This document shows, piece after piece, positions 1-7,214 of a stretch of DNA of 64,000 nucleotides. The position numbers and the translations under genes are program-made. Below the pieces are notes generated by a model. The model was not told the DNA's origin. It saw nothing but the letters and a program-made list of their open reading frames with translations, and ran no database searches. The stretch is from Comamonas antarctica (lineage in GTDB: Bacteria > Pseudomonadota > Gammaproteobacteria > Burkholderiales > Burkholderiaceae_C). Within the stretch, counting starts at the first letter, position 1. Every line of letters starts with the position of its first letter. The stretch lies in assembly GCF_013363755.1 (NCBI RefSeq), contig NZ_CP054840.1, forward strand, positions 1,130,001 through 1,194,000, written 5' to 3'.

Positions 1-360
1 GGTGCGCAGGTCCAAGTACTGCCGCAGCGTCGGTAGGTCCACTTCCTCCCATACCATCTGGCCGAACACGGGCCAGATAGTCTTCAGGTTCTTGGTGTAC
101 CCGGAAAGGGTGTCGCCACTGTATTTCGGCAGTTCCCGCTCTTTCCAATGGGCGAACGCTTCTTCCAGTCGGCCTATGGTCAGCGGGCGTTTGTTATGCA
201 GTTCCTCCCACTGCACCAGTGCCTTGGCGTGGTCGTTGCCAAGCCGGATGTCTGGCTTTCCTTCTTTGCGCATGTCGTAGACGTAGTAGACATGGGCCTT
301 GCCGTCCTTTGTCTTGTAAACCTTGGTGCGCAGGCGCGGATATTTGGTGATCTTCGGCAC
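1..360 (-). CDS. int: Phage tyrosine integrase, N-terminal part (cut by window start)
   Basis: This is the first 120 residues of a tyrosine recombinase that integrates and excises the prophage. It begins at a GTG codon at 358-360, preceded by an AGAGGA ribosome site, and reads without a stop to the window edge. Visible are an N-terminal basic segment (KITKYPRLRTKVYKTKDGK) typical of an arm-binding region, then a helical SAM-like core-binding segment (EEAFAHWKERELPKYSGDT, then YTKNLKTIWPVFG). The catalytic Arg-His-Arg-Tyr domain lies outside the window. It follows the DUF4224 gene, which is a common integrase neighbour. Assignment rests on the N-terminal pattern plus context. Confidence 0.8.
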   Translation of the reverse strand, partial: MPKITKYPRLRTKVYKTKDGKAHVYYVYDMRKEGKPDIRLGNDHAKALVQWEELHNKRPLTIGRLEEAFAHWKERELPKYSGDTLSGYTKNLKTIWPVFGQMVWEEVDLPTLRQYLDLRT

Positions 361-377
361 GCTGTTCCTCTTACCCT

Positions 378-587
378 CTATCGGATGGCGCTCAAGTTCA
401 GGCCGCTATGCGTGAGCACGGGCTTACCTTCCAGCCACTGCTGAACATGCATGCGCGACACAATCAAGCGCTTTCCGTCTTCCTTGAAGGGAATGCGCTG
501 GCCGCGCAGCCAGTTCGACTTGCAGCGGTTTTCGCTGCTGCCGGTCAGGCGACTGATTTCTTGGTTGCTCAGATATTCGTTATTCAT
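378..587 (-). CDS. DUF4224-like small DNA-binding protein upstream of int
   Basis: A 69-residue protein beginning MNNEYLSNQEISRLTGSS, with an MerR/excisionase-like helix-turn-helix (residues 6-40) and a C-terminal W-containing helix. Proteins of this DUF4224 type are usually found directly before phage integrases, and a role in controlling integration or excision is plausible but not shown. The start at 585-587 has GGAAAGG upstream and lies inside the end of the preceding 42-residue gene, suggesting translational coupling; a longer in-frame ATG at 642-644 lacks such a site. The integrase start follows 17 bases after the stop. Confidence 0.7.
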   Translation of the reverse strand: MNNEYLSNQEISRLTGSSENRCKSNWLRGQRIPFKEDGKRLIVSRMHVQQWLEGKPVLTHSGLNLSAIR

Positions 588-708
588 GGTCAACGCCTTT
601 CCGGGCTGCGCGCACCAGGTCAACGATGCAACTGCCAACGACATGGATCAGGACAAGCGAGCCGACGAAGTGCCAGCCACTTTGGAAAATGAACTGGAGG
701 AGCGCCAT
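580..708 (-). CDS. Small predicted membrane protein (42 aa)
   Basis: A very short gene in the early operon. Its ATG (706-708) overlaps the TGA of the preceding 113-residue gene as TGATG, and its TAA overlaps the start of the DUF4224 gene, so it is translationally coupled on both sides. The product starts MALLQFIFQSGWHF and carries one hydrophobic stretch (about residues 10-32) followed by a basic tail (VRAARKGVDHE), as in a single-span protein with a cytoplasmic C-terminus. No family is recognised. The coupling is the main evidence that it is real; it could still be a chance overlap. Confidence 0.5.
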   Translation of the reverse strand: MALLQFIFQSGWHFVGSLVLIHVVGSCIVDLVRAARKGVDHE

Positions 709-1049
709 CACAAGCCTCTTGGCACAGCTCTGAAGCAATCAGCGATGGTCGCACCGGCCATGAACCAGTTGAACGCCGAGAATTCGGCAGTGCTTTCGGG
801 GTGCTGCACAAGGAACTGGTCGTAAAGCTTCTGCAGCATTTCGTCGTTCAAACTCATGCCGCGCGCATCTTGGGCTTGCACAGCCAGGGCGAGTTGCAAC
901 TCGACGATGCGCGCATGCTGGGACTCAAGCAGTTCGGCCGCCAGGCAGTCGATGCCCAGCCTCTCGCGCAGGATTGCGGCCACCTGCAGGGCCTTGGGCT
1001 GTGGATCGGGCGCTGATTTCATGCCGGTGATGGTGGGGGTCTTGGTCAT
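708..1049 (-). CDS. Hypothetical phage early protein (113 aa)
   Basis: A 113-residue protein of unknown function. Its ATG overlaps the TGA of the methyltransferase gene (ATGA), so it is probably translated by coupling. The sequence is soluble and helical: a middle segment rich in Leu and Glu (residues 22-60, LRERLGIDCLAAELLESQ) suggests a short coiled coil, followed by a segment with FSAFNWFMAGATIADCF. No cysteine cluster or catalytic motif is seen. Its position after the methyltransferase suggests an accessory early role, but nothing specific can be assigned. Confidence 0.6.
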   Translation of the reverse strand: MTKTPTITGMKSAPDPQPKALQVAAILRERLGIDCLAAELLESQHARIVELQLALAVQAQDARGMSLNDEMLQKLYDQFLVQHPESTAEFSAFNWFMAGATIADCFRAVPRGL

Positions 1050-2707
1050 GCTGCTGTTACTCCGTAAATCATTGCCTCATGGGCGAAGTTGGCGGACACC
1101 AGGGCTTCAGCCACCGGCGGGGAAACGCTGTTGCCGCACATGCGGACTTGGGCCGTTGCCGTGAGCGGGACGCGGGGCAGCGCCAGCGGATGGCCGGCTT
1201 GCTGCCCGTCGATGAACAGAAGGGCAGGGTCCGGGATCTCGGTGATCTGGTATCCCTCGGGGAAACCTTGGGCCCGGTAGAGCTCGCGCGGCTTGAGCAT
1301 GCGCAGCGTGATGTCGACCAGCACCCACCATTGCTCCGCATGCCACATCAGCACGAGGGCGGCGGGCTCGGGGAAGTGCTCGGGCAGGTGCTGGTGCAGC
1401 AGTTCGGCGCACAGGCGCGCGCGCTCGCGGTGCTCATCGCTCAGCAGCGCGGCCGGCACCTGCTGGGTCTGCACCAGGCCCATGCGCGCCTTGGTGGGCA
1501 CGGTGTGCATGGGCTCGTTGCAGGCGCTGTCCTGTCCGCCTTCGCTGTAGTACTTAACCAGGTAGGCCGCGACCAGTGCGCTTTTCACGCCGCCGGCCAC
1601 CACCGTGCCCAGCGGCAGGCTTAGGTCCTGCGCCCGCGCCGCCTGGCCCTCGCGTTCGCCGTATCCGATCGTGATCAGGTGGGCCCCGGCCAGCGCGTGG
1701 TGCGTCCCGCCGGCCGATATGGTCGACAGCGGAGCGCCGACGTCATGCCCGCCCAGATGCTGCTCGCTGGTGCCGCGCAGCGCGGCCAGGATTGGCATTG
1801 CCACGCAGCTGTCAGCCTTCGAGGTGATGGTCTGCATCGGCGCGCGCACTGATCGCTCCGGCGACTGGCCCATGCGACCGCCCACGCCCACGATGAACGG
1901 ACTGGCACTGGTCAGCACATGGCGCCATAGGCCTTTCGCCACGCGGCGCATTGTGTTGGGCACCAGCGGCTTCTTGCGGCCGAAGACGCTTTCCGCGGGC
2001 AGGTCGAAGTCGATGCACTCCGCGGCCGACCGGTGCGCGGCCTGCTTGCCGGCCAGCACCGCGCGGCTAGTGGGCTCGCCGTGGGAGGCCTCGGGCCACA
2101 CGATGGGCAGACCGTCGCGGCGCGCGATCAGGAACAGGCGCTTGCGGATGGTCGGGGCGCCGTAGTCGCAGGCGCGCAGCTCGCGCCAGTCGACGGTGTA
2201 GCCCAAGCCGCGCAGCTGGCGCACAAAGCTCTCGAAGGTCTTGCCCTTGCGCCGCGGGCACGGCCGCGCATTGCCGCCCGCGTCGATGATGAGCGGGCCC
2301 CAATCCTGGAATTCCTCCACGTTCTCGAGCATGAGCACGCGCGGCTTGCACTTCGCGGCCCAGCGCATGCCGACCCAGGCCAGGCCGCGAATGTGCTTCG
2401 CCACCGGCGTGCCGCCCTTGGCCTTGCTGAAGTGCTTGCAGTCGGGCGACAGCCAGACCAGCGCCACGGGCTGATTGCGGGTGACTTTGATCGGGTCGAC
2501 CTCCCAAACGCTTTCGCACAGGTGCTGGGTGTGCGGGTGGTTCAGCGCGTGCATGGCCAGGGCCTGCGGGTCGTGGTTGATGGCGATATCGACCGGGCGC
2601 CCGAACGCGGCTTCCAGACCGGTGCTGGTGCCGCCGCCGCCGGCGAAGTTGTCGATGATGAGCTCGCCCGGGAAGGCAAGCGGTAGGGTGAAGTCGTCAC
2701 GCTTCAT
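1046..2707 (-). CDS. dcm: DNA (cytosine-5)-methyltransferase
   Basis: This 553-residue protein transfers a methyl group from S-adenosylmethionine to cytosine C5 in DNA. Motif I is DNFAGGGGTSTGLE (from D19), the catalytic Cys90 sits in SPDCKHFS, motif VI is ENV (residues 128-130), motif VIII appears as TIRKRLFLIA, and motif X near the C-terminus is MCGNSVSPPVAEAL. The long region between motifs VIII and X would hold the target-recognition domain. The chosen start (MKRDDFTLP) avoids a ten-residue Lys/Arg-rich extension that would overlap the previous gene. In the phage it may protect DNA from host restriction or tune lysogeny; no cognate nuclease is seen nearby, so it is probably an orphan enzyme. 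Confidence 0.9.
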   Translation of the reverse strand: MKRDDFTLPLAFPGELIIDNFAGGGGTSTGLEAAFGRPVDIAINHDPQALAMHALNHPHTQHLCESVWEVDPIKVTRNQPVALVWLSPDCKHFSKAKGGTPVAKHIRGLAWVGMRWAAKCKPRVLMLENVEEFQDWGPLIIDAGGNARPCPRRKGKTFESFVRQLRGLGYTVDWRELRACDYGAPTIRKRLFLIARRDGLPIVWPEASHGEPTSRAVLAGKQAAHRSAAECIDFDLPAESVFGRKKPLVPNTMRRVAKGLWRHVLTSASPFIVGVGGRMGQSPERSVRAPMQTITSKADSCVAMPILAALRGTSEQHLGGHDVGAPLSTISAGGTHHALAGAHLITIGYGEREGQAARAQDLSLPLGTVVAGGVKSALVAAYLVKYYSEGGQDSACNEPMHTVPTKARMGLVQTQQVPAALLSDEHRERARLCAELLHQHLPEHFPEPAALVLMWHAEQWWVLVDITLRMLKPRELYRAQGFPEGYQITEIPDPALLFIDGQQAGHPLALPRVPLTATAQVRMCGNSVSPPVAEALVSANFAHEAMIYGVTAA

Positions 2708-2714
2708 TTTTTTC

Positions 2715-3230
2715 TTACGCCTGGACTGGCTTAGCAAACGGGGAGGTCAGTTGCGAAACGGCCTCAATGATTTCCAGGCCCAGCGCCTGGGCGATGCTGA
2801 ATTCCATAGCCGCGCCCTTGCTGCCGGCCCAGCCAGGCAGCAGGTAGATGGCCTCGCAGGTCATCAGCTGCCACAGGCCCATGCGCATATAGCCTTGCCA
2901 TGTCCCGCAGGGCGGGGCTGGGTTCTCGGCCGGGTTCTCGACATGCCAGCCGCGGGCGCGCAGCTCGGCCGCCTTGGCGTTGAATGCTGGGTAGTTCAGG
3001 TCCGGCAGGCCGGACATGGGTCCAGCGAGGTAGACGCGCTTGGCGCCATGGCGCGCCTGGATGACGCTCAGCATCGAGACGATGCAGCGCAGGTCCTGCT
3101 TACCCAGCAGCACCTGGCCCGCGCGGCGTACCTGATCGGCGAGCACATGGCGCGCGATGCGCCAGCCCATGGCGCCACCGCCGACCAAGGCCAGCTTGAG
3201 CAGCACGATGCGAAGAATTTGGGTCCACAT
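2715..3230 (-). CDS. DUF4406 protein with N-terminal hydrophobic extension
   Basis: A 171-residue protein. The C-terminal two thirds match the DUF4406 / nucleoside 2-deoxyribosyltransferase-like fold: RVYLAGPMSGLPDLNYPAF near residue 66, then WHVENPAE, and a late SKGAAMEFSIAQALG segment. The first 35 residues (MWTQILRIVLLKLALVGGGA) are hydrophobic and look like a membrane anchor. The start at 3228-3230 has an AAGGA site; longer in-frame extensions have shadow-like composition. It sits 7 bases upstream of the methyltransferase, so nucleotide or modified-base handling is a reasonable guess. Internal starts such as MLSVIQARHG could give a shorter soluble form. Confidence 0.7.
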   Translation of the reverse strand: MWTQILRIVLLKLALVGGGAMGWRIARHVLADQVRRAGQVLLGKQDLRCIVSMLSVIQARHGAKRVYLAGPMSGLPDLNYPAFNAKAAELRARGWHVENPAENPAPPCGTWQGYMRMGLWQLMTCEAIYLLPGWAGSKGAAMEFSIAQALGLEIIEAVSQLTSPFAKPVQA

Positions 3231-3243
3231 GGTCAGGTTCCTT

Positions 3244-3462
3244 TCAGCGTGAGGCGGCCACGGGCGCGGCCTGGGGAGCGTTTTCGGCGGCCAGCTCAAG
3301 CAGGACCACCAGGGCGATGTGCAACTCTTTTTCGCGGTTGCACAGTTCGTAGCCGCGAGCAGTGCGCCATTCCGCAGCAGGCAGGTGTGCGACCTCGCTG
3401 GCTGCAACCTTGTGCTTCGCATCGATGTGCGCCAGCACTTCGCGGAACGTCGGTTCACGCAT
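3244..3462 (-). CDS. Hypothetical early protein (72 aa)
   Basis: A 72-residue acidic, helical protein starting MREPTFREVLAHIDAKHK. The ATG at 3460-3462 overlaps the end of the preceding 70-residue gene by eight bases, which points to coupled translation and decides the start. The segment CNREKELHIALVVLLELAAE forms a likely amphipathic helix. No known family is recognised. It belongs to a run of four small genes between gene A and the DUF4406 gene, a zone that varies between related phages and often holds accessory functions. Confidence 0.55.
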   Translation of the reverse strand: MREPTFREVLAHIDAKHKVAASEVAHLPAAEWRTARGYELCNREKELHIALVVLLELAAENAPQAAPVAASR

Positions 3463-3667
3463 GAATGGCCTCCACACGTTCGACACGCAGCACGCCCTTG
3501 CCGCTGACCAGATGGGCGCGGTTTTCGGCCTGGTCTGCGTTGGCCGCCTTCACTCGGATCGTGGGCAGCAGGCCGGCGTCGGCCAGTTCTTCCAGCCCGG
3601 CAGGGTCGGCGTTCTTGGGGATCAGGTAGGCGCGGTAGCTTTTGAGCGCCTGGATGTTGTGATGCAT
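3455..3667 (-). CDS. Hypothetical early protein (70 aa)
   Basis: A 70-residue protein, MHHNIQALKSYRAYLIPKNA onward, with pattern typical of a small alpha-beta domain: a strand (YRAYLIPKN), a helix (AGLEELADAG), a strand (TIRVKAANA), a helix and a final strand (GVLRVERVEAI). A GGAAAG ribosome site precedes the ATG. The family is not recognised. It is co-transcribed with, and overlaps, the downstream 72-residue gene. Confidence 0.55.
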   Translation of the reverse strand: MHHNIQALKSYRAYLIPKNADPAGLEELADAGLLPTIRVKAANADQAENRAHLVSGKGVLRVERVEAIHA

Positions 3668-3706
3668 GGTTGGCTTTCCGGTTGGATGCGTGTCGGGTCG
3701 GGTGGC

Positions 3707-3940
3707 TTATGCGGCGCTGGCCTGTTTGAACAGCGGCACCACCTGGGCGCCGCTGTCCAGATCAAGCTGGCCCTGGCCGGGGTGAGGGGCCACAGGCTGC
3801 TGCGCGCGCGCAGTCTTTGCCTCTGCGCGGCGAATGGCGGCGAAGCGTTTGCCGATGTCGGTGCTCACGGCGTTCGTGTACTTGAAGCCGGCCGCCATAT
3901 CGGTGGCGCGGCGGGTTGGTTCGGTGCGTTTGGCGGGCAT
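3707..3940 (-). CDS. Hypothetical early protein (77 aa)
   Basis: A 77-residue basic protein starting MPAKRTEPTRRATDMAAGFK. The central part (DIGKRFAAIRRAEAKTARAQ) is a basic helix; the tail is Gln- and Pro-rich and probably disordered. The ribosome site is GGAGATAAGG just upstream of the ATG. The charge suggests nucleic-acid binding, but no motif supports a specific function. It lies four bases after the stop-to-start gap with the 88-residue gene. Confidence 0.5.
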   Translation of the reverse strand: MPAKRTEPTRRATDMAAGFKYTNAVSTDIGKRFAAIRRAEAKTARAQQPVAPHPGQGQLDLDSGAQVVPLFKQASAA

Positions 3941-3944
3941 GGCC

Positions 3945-4211
3945 TTATCTCCAGCAGGTAGTGGTGGGAAAAAATTCGGTGCGCAGCACGCGCACGGTGG
4001 AAAGTGCGATCAGCAGATCCGCCAGCAGCTCGGGCGGCGTCGCCATCACCTCGCGCTCCATCTCGTCGCGCGCCGGCTGGCTGTCCTGCATGTCAGCGCA
4101 TCGACGGCTGGCGGCCATCAGCACTTGCGCGCGCAGGGATGAGGCTTTCGCGTCTTCGGGAGGTCGGCGGGTTTGCCCGGTGTGACGGGCGTTCGTGCGT
4201 ACTGCGGGCAT
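3945..4211 (-). CDS. Hypothetical early protein (88 aa)
   Basis: An 88-residue protein directly downstream of gene A with a clear AAGGAG ribosome site. The N-terminal 35 residues are polar and basic; the rest contains an acidic helix (QPARDEMEREVMATPPELLADLLIALS) that could mediate oligomerisation. In P2 the corresponding interval near A holds small poorly understood genes. No family is recognised here, and the call rests on the strong ribosome site, codon use and tight packing in the operon. Confidence 0.5.
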   Translation of the reverse strand: MPAVRTNARHTGQTRRPPEDAKASSLRAQVLMAASRRCADMQDSQPARDEMEREVMATPPELLADLLIALSTVRVLRTEFFPTTTCWR

Positions 4212-4232
4212 GGCGATTTCTCCTTTGACGGA

Positions 4233-6131
4233 TCAGTGCGAAAAAACGGCGGGGGTGGTAGTCGATTCGGGCCGGTAGAGCACCGAATCACGGCTGTCGG
4301 GGCTAGACCAGTCCTCTTTTTCGTGCCGGCCGCGGCCCATGAAGGCGCGGCGCAGCTCGCCGCCGAGGCGAGCCGTACAGTTATTGAAACGAGTCCAAGC
4401 GGGCGCCAGCGGCGCCCGTTCAGCGCCCAGCGCGGGCGCTGCGCCAGAATCCAGAGCCGCAGCTGCTGCAGGCGCGGCGACATCGGCGGCAAGCGCTTCC
4501 TGGGCGACCGGGCTCCAGGCAATGCGGCGGCTTACCAGCCAGCGGCCGGTGCGTGCTTCGAGGCCGACCACGCGGCCTTCGGTGATTTCTTCGCCGTAGG
4601 CGTTCACGGCGCCGGCTGGCACATCGCGGCGCGCGATGCGCAGGTGCCACCGGCCGCGCGGTACGCAGTGGCCGCCCATGGCGCCCATGAAGCGGCACCA
4701 GTCCGCCTTGATGTCGCCCGTGCGGTGGCATGCATGCCAAGCCTGGGAGGTAGTCTTGTCGCCGTCGAAGTGCAGGCGCTCGACCTGATCCTTGCCCACG
4801 CGGCGCAGCTCGCGCCAGACAGTCACGCTGGGCATGCCCACGGCCTGAAATTGGCGAATGCCCCAGGTGCTGGCCCATGCGTCCACGCGGACATGGCCCG
4901 GCACGTCGCCAGTGGACACGTCGAACAGGTCGCCTTGCACCACATCCAGGTGATCAGCCAGCGCGGCGTGGCCCACGCTCTTGGCGATGTACTTGGCCAC
5001 ATAGCCCGCAGCGCCGCCAGCGACCATGCGCTTGATATTCACGCGGTTGGCTTTTGCGCCTGGCTCGTCGCCGTCATCGCTCAACCAGTATTTGCGCACC
5101 GCAGCCTCCAGCAGTTGGGCCTGCTGTTCGGTCTCAGCCCAAAGCAGCGCATGCCAGTGTGGCGTAGCGTCGTGGTGCGGCTCGGCCACTCGAATGCCGT
5201 AGATATTGACGCCCTGGCGCTTGAGTTTCGCGCGCACCTTGGCCCACATGTCGCGCAGCCACAGCTGTGCGTCACGCGGGGTGCTATGGCCGTCATAGCG
5301 CGGATTTGGACGGGGCCGGCCGCGTCCGTTCTTGCCTACGCTCACGGCATGAAATCGGCTGGGTGTGGTGAGCGTGAGGAACAGGCCCACATGGGCGCGG
5401 TGGTCCGCGTATTCCTCGGCGCCGCGGATGCGGGTCATCAACTCGCCGCCACGGATTACCGGGTTGGACGGCGACAGGGCTGCCAGCTCGGCGAGGTTGA
5501 ACACCTGGCCAGCTTCGTTGCGGTAGAGGGTGCGCTGCAGGCCTTCAGCGTTTCGCTGCAGCTGGGCAGTGCGCCTTGCCAGCCCGGCATTGCTGACATA
5601 GCCGCCGGCGCGACGGTTCACGATGCCCAGCCGCACAGCGCCGGCCTCGACCACGCGCGCCACATGCTTGCGCAGTCCACGGCGCCACCAGGCAGCATCC
5701 TGCGCGCGCTTGATGGCTGGTTCCCCAACGATGGGCTTTTCTTCCTGCAGTCCCACCATTCGGACCAGCAGACGGATGGCGTCCACACGCTCGGACAGCG
5801 GCAAGCCCTTGCCAATGGCGTAGTCATCCAATTCGTCGGCCTCCGCGGCCAGCCGCTTGGCCATGGCGCGGATCTCATCGTCGCTCATGTTCCAGCGCGC
5901 GGCCTGGCCATAGTTCTCGTCGAATTCCTCGATGGCCAGCAGCGCGTCATGCGCGTTGAGCCATTCAGGGCCTTCTTTGCCCATTTCCCCCAGGCCCAGG
6001 CGCTGCATGGGCTCGTGCCACTGTGCCGGCACGGCCTTGAGCAGTGCTTCAAGCGCAAAGGAGACATGCCAAGCGCGCGGCTTGTTCTTCTCCCATGCCT
6101 TCAGGGTTTCGGTGGGCAAATTGCGGGACAT
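4233..6131 (-). CDS. A: Replication initiator gpA (HUH endonuclease)
   Basis: A 632-residue protein of the P2 gpA family that nicks the origin and starts rolling-circle replication. The HUH metal-binding motif reads HHDATPHWH at residues 319-327. Two catalytic tyrosines, Y377 and Y381, lie in YVAKYIAKS, four residues apart as in P2 and phiX174 initiators. The start at 6129-6131 (MSRNLPTETLKAWEKNK) immediately follows the upstream gene's stop; the open frame runs further upstream but overlaps that gene. The P2 origin lies inside gene A, so the nick site is probably within this gene too. Length is a little below P2 gpA (761 residues). Confidence 0.93.
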   Translation of the reverse strand: MSRNLPTETLKAWEKNKPRAWHVSFALEALLKAVPAQWHEPMQRLGLGEMGKEGPEWLNAHDALLAIEEFDENYGQAARWNMSDDEIRAMAKRLAAEADELDDYAIGKGLPLSERVDAIRLLVRMVGLQEEKPIVGEPAIKRAQDAAWWRRGLRKHVARVVEAGAVRLGIVNRRAGGYVSNAGLARRTAQLQRNAEGLQRTLYRNEAGQVFNLAELAALSPSNPVIRGGELMTRIRGAEEYADHRAHVGLFLTLTTPSRFHAVSVGKNGRGRPRPNPRYDGHSTPRDAQLWLRDMWAKVRAKLKRQGVNIYGIRVAEPHHDATPHWHALLWAETEQQAQLLEAAVRKYWLSDDGDEPGAKANRVNIKRMVAGGAAGYVAKYIAKSVGHAALADHLDVVQGDLFDVSTGDVPGHVRVDAWASTWGIRQFQAVGMPSVTVWRELRRVGKDQVERLHFDGDKTTSQAWHACHRTGDIKADWCRFMGAMGGHCVPRGRWHLRIARRDVPAGAVNAYGEEITEGRVVGLEARTGRWLVSRRIAWSPVAQEALAADVAAPAAAAALDSGAAPALGAERAPLAPAWTRFNNCTARLGGELRRAFMGRGRHEKEDWSSPDSRDSVLYRPESTTTPAVFSH

Positions 6132-6133
6132 GG

Positions 6134-6556
6134 CTACCAGTTCCCCGACAAGCTGAAAACGCCAGCCATGGCGGCGCGCAGGGATCGCACCTCGGCTTTG
6201 ATCGCCGCGCGCTCCGGGCCTGGTAGCTCGCGCCATTCGCGCAGCGCAAGCTCGGTCAATTCGCCATCGATGCCTGCCAGCAGATGCAGGCACATGCGGT
6301 GCTCGCGGGTAAGCGCTGCCCACTCCTTGCTTTCGGCATCGCTCCAGCGTTGATTGCTGGCGCGCTGCACAGCCTCGCTTTTGAGGTCTCGCAGCCGTGC
6401 GCGGGCTTCTGTCGGCGACATGCTGCGGTAGTTCTCGGGCAGGTCGCGCGCCTTGGGCAGCAGCTGCGCAGGCGCCAGCGCAGGCGCTTGGGTCGGCTGC
6501 GCGGTGTTCTGCATCATCCGCAGGAACTCGTCGAGACGCACATCCGCCAGATTCAT
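6134..6556 (-). CDS. Hypothetical protein upstream of gene A (140 aa)
   Basis: A 140-residue protein ending two bases before the gpA start. It begins MNLADVRLDEFLRMMQ, has a Pro/Ala-rich linker (residues 20-40), then a helical domain (MSPTEARARLRDLKSEAV, later REHRMCLHLLAGIDGELTEL). The ATG overlaps the TGA of the 52-residue gene before it, which fixes the start. Genes of this size and place are frequent in betaproteobacterial P2-like phages, but I do not recognise a characterised family. A role in replication is inferred only from its position. Confidence 0.6.
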   Translation of the reverse strand: MNLADVRLDEFLRMMQNTAQPTQAPALAPAQLLPKARDLPENYRSMSPTEARARLRDLKSEAVQRASNQRWSDAESKEWAALTREHRMCLHLLAGIDGELTELALREWRELPGPERAAIKAEVRSLRAAMAGVFSLSGNW

Positions 6557-6711
6557 TGCGCGCCATCCTTCACGCGCACGGCGCACAGGTACAGGGCCAG
6601 GCCATACAGACGCTCTGCAAAGTCGATTGCCATGTCGCGGTTGGCTGCACCGACCACCAAACGGCGGCGCACGCGCATTTCATCCACATGGGTGATGGCG
6701 AAACTGCTCAT
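6553..6711 (-). CDS. Hypothetical early protein (52 aa)
   Basis: A 52-residue protein, MSSFAITHVDEMRVRRRLVV onward, whose ATG overlaps the preceding gene's TGA (ATGA) and whose TGA overlaps the next ATG. It has a basic first half and a hydrophobic C-terminal helix (FAERLYGLALYLCAVRV). This double overlap and the early-operon position make it likely to be real. Function unknown. Confidence 0.5.
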   Translation of the reverse strand: MSSFAITHVDEMRVRRRLVVGAANRDMAIDFAERLYGLALYLCAVRVKDGAQ

Positions 6712-7124
6712 TTAGAAGCCTCTTCGCCGCAGTGGGTGCGTGCGTAGCTGTCAAAGGTATTTGCAGCGCGGACAGCATCGCGCGCTGCGAGCTTCAACCG
6801 CTCTGCCATTACCAGGGCCTGCATGGGTGTCAGCTCTACCGGGAAGCCGTAGCCATCCACTCTCACCACAATTACGGTGATGGAGGGCTTGCATTGCGTA
6901 TCACCGCGCGTGACGCCGCTGCGTACACCGACAGACGATATTCCCGCCACACCTTTGATTTGTACGCCTACTGGCACGTAGTAGAGAAGGTCGCTCTCAT
7001 GCGGCTCTCGTCCCTCGACAAGATGCTCAAAAAAGGCACCGAGCAGCTTGCGCCCATAACGGCGTGGAATCGTCAACTGGCGAGTGGCGCAGCCAGTGCT
7101 ATCTGGGGTTTCGGTGGTGGTCAT
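6708..7124 (-). CDS. Hypothetical early protein (138 aa)
   Basis: A 138-residue protein with alternating strands and helices: LTIPRRYGRKLLGAFFEHLV, then VQIKGVAGISSVGVRSGVT and SITVIVVRVDGYG, closing with a helix MQALVMAERLKLAARDAVRA. The mixed fold is unlike the short helical proteins around it. No known family or motif is recognised. It lies between the Ogr/Delta-like activator and the 52-residue gene, with about 90 bases of non-coding DNA upstream containing a GGGCCTG/CAGGCCC hairpin. Confidence 0.55.
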   Translation of the reverse strand: MTTTETPDSTGCATRQLTIPRRYGRKLLGAFFEHLVEGREPHESDLLYYVPVGVQIKGVAGISSVGVRSGVTRGDTQCKPSITVIVVRVDGYGFPVELTPMQALVMAERLKLAARDAVRAANTFDSYARTHCGEEASK

Positions 7125-7163
7125 AGCCGGGTTTCAGGTTCTTTAGGGTGAGCGAATCCCGCA

Positions 7164-7180
7164 GGGCCTGAAACAGGCCC
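7164..7180. other. Small hairpin in early operon leader
   Basis: The arms GGGCCTG and CAGGCCC are separated by AAA and lie in the 90-base gap between the Ogr/Delta-like gene and the 138-residue gene. There is no T-run on either strand, so it is not an obvious intrinsic terminator. It may instead affect translation or RNA stability. Confidence 0.3.
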
Positions 7181-7214
7181 CGCAAGATCAAGGAAAAGGG
7201 GGAAGGCGTGCGCC

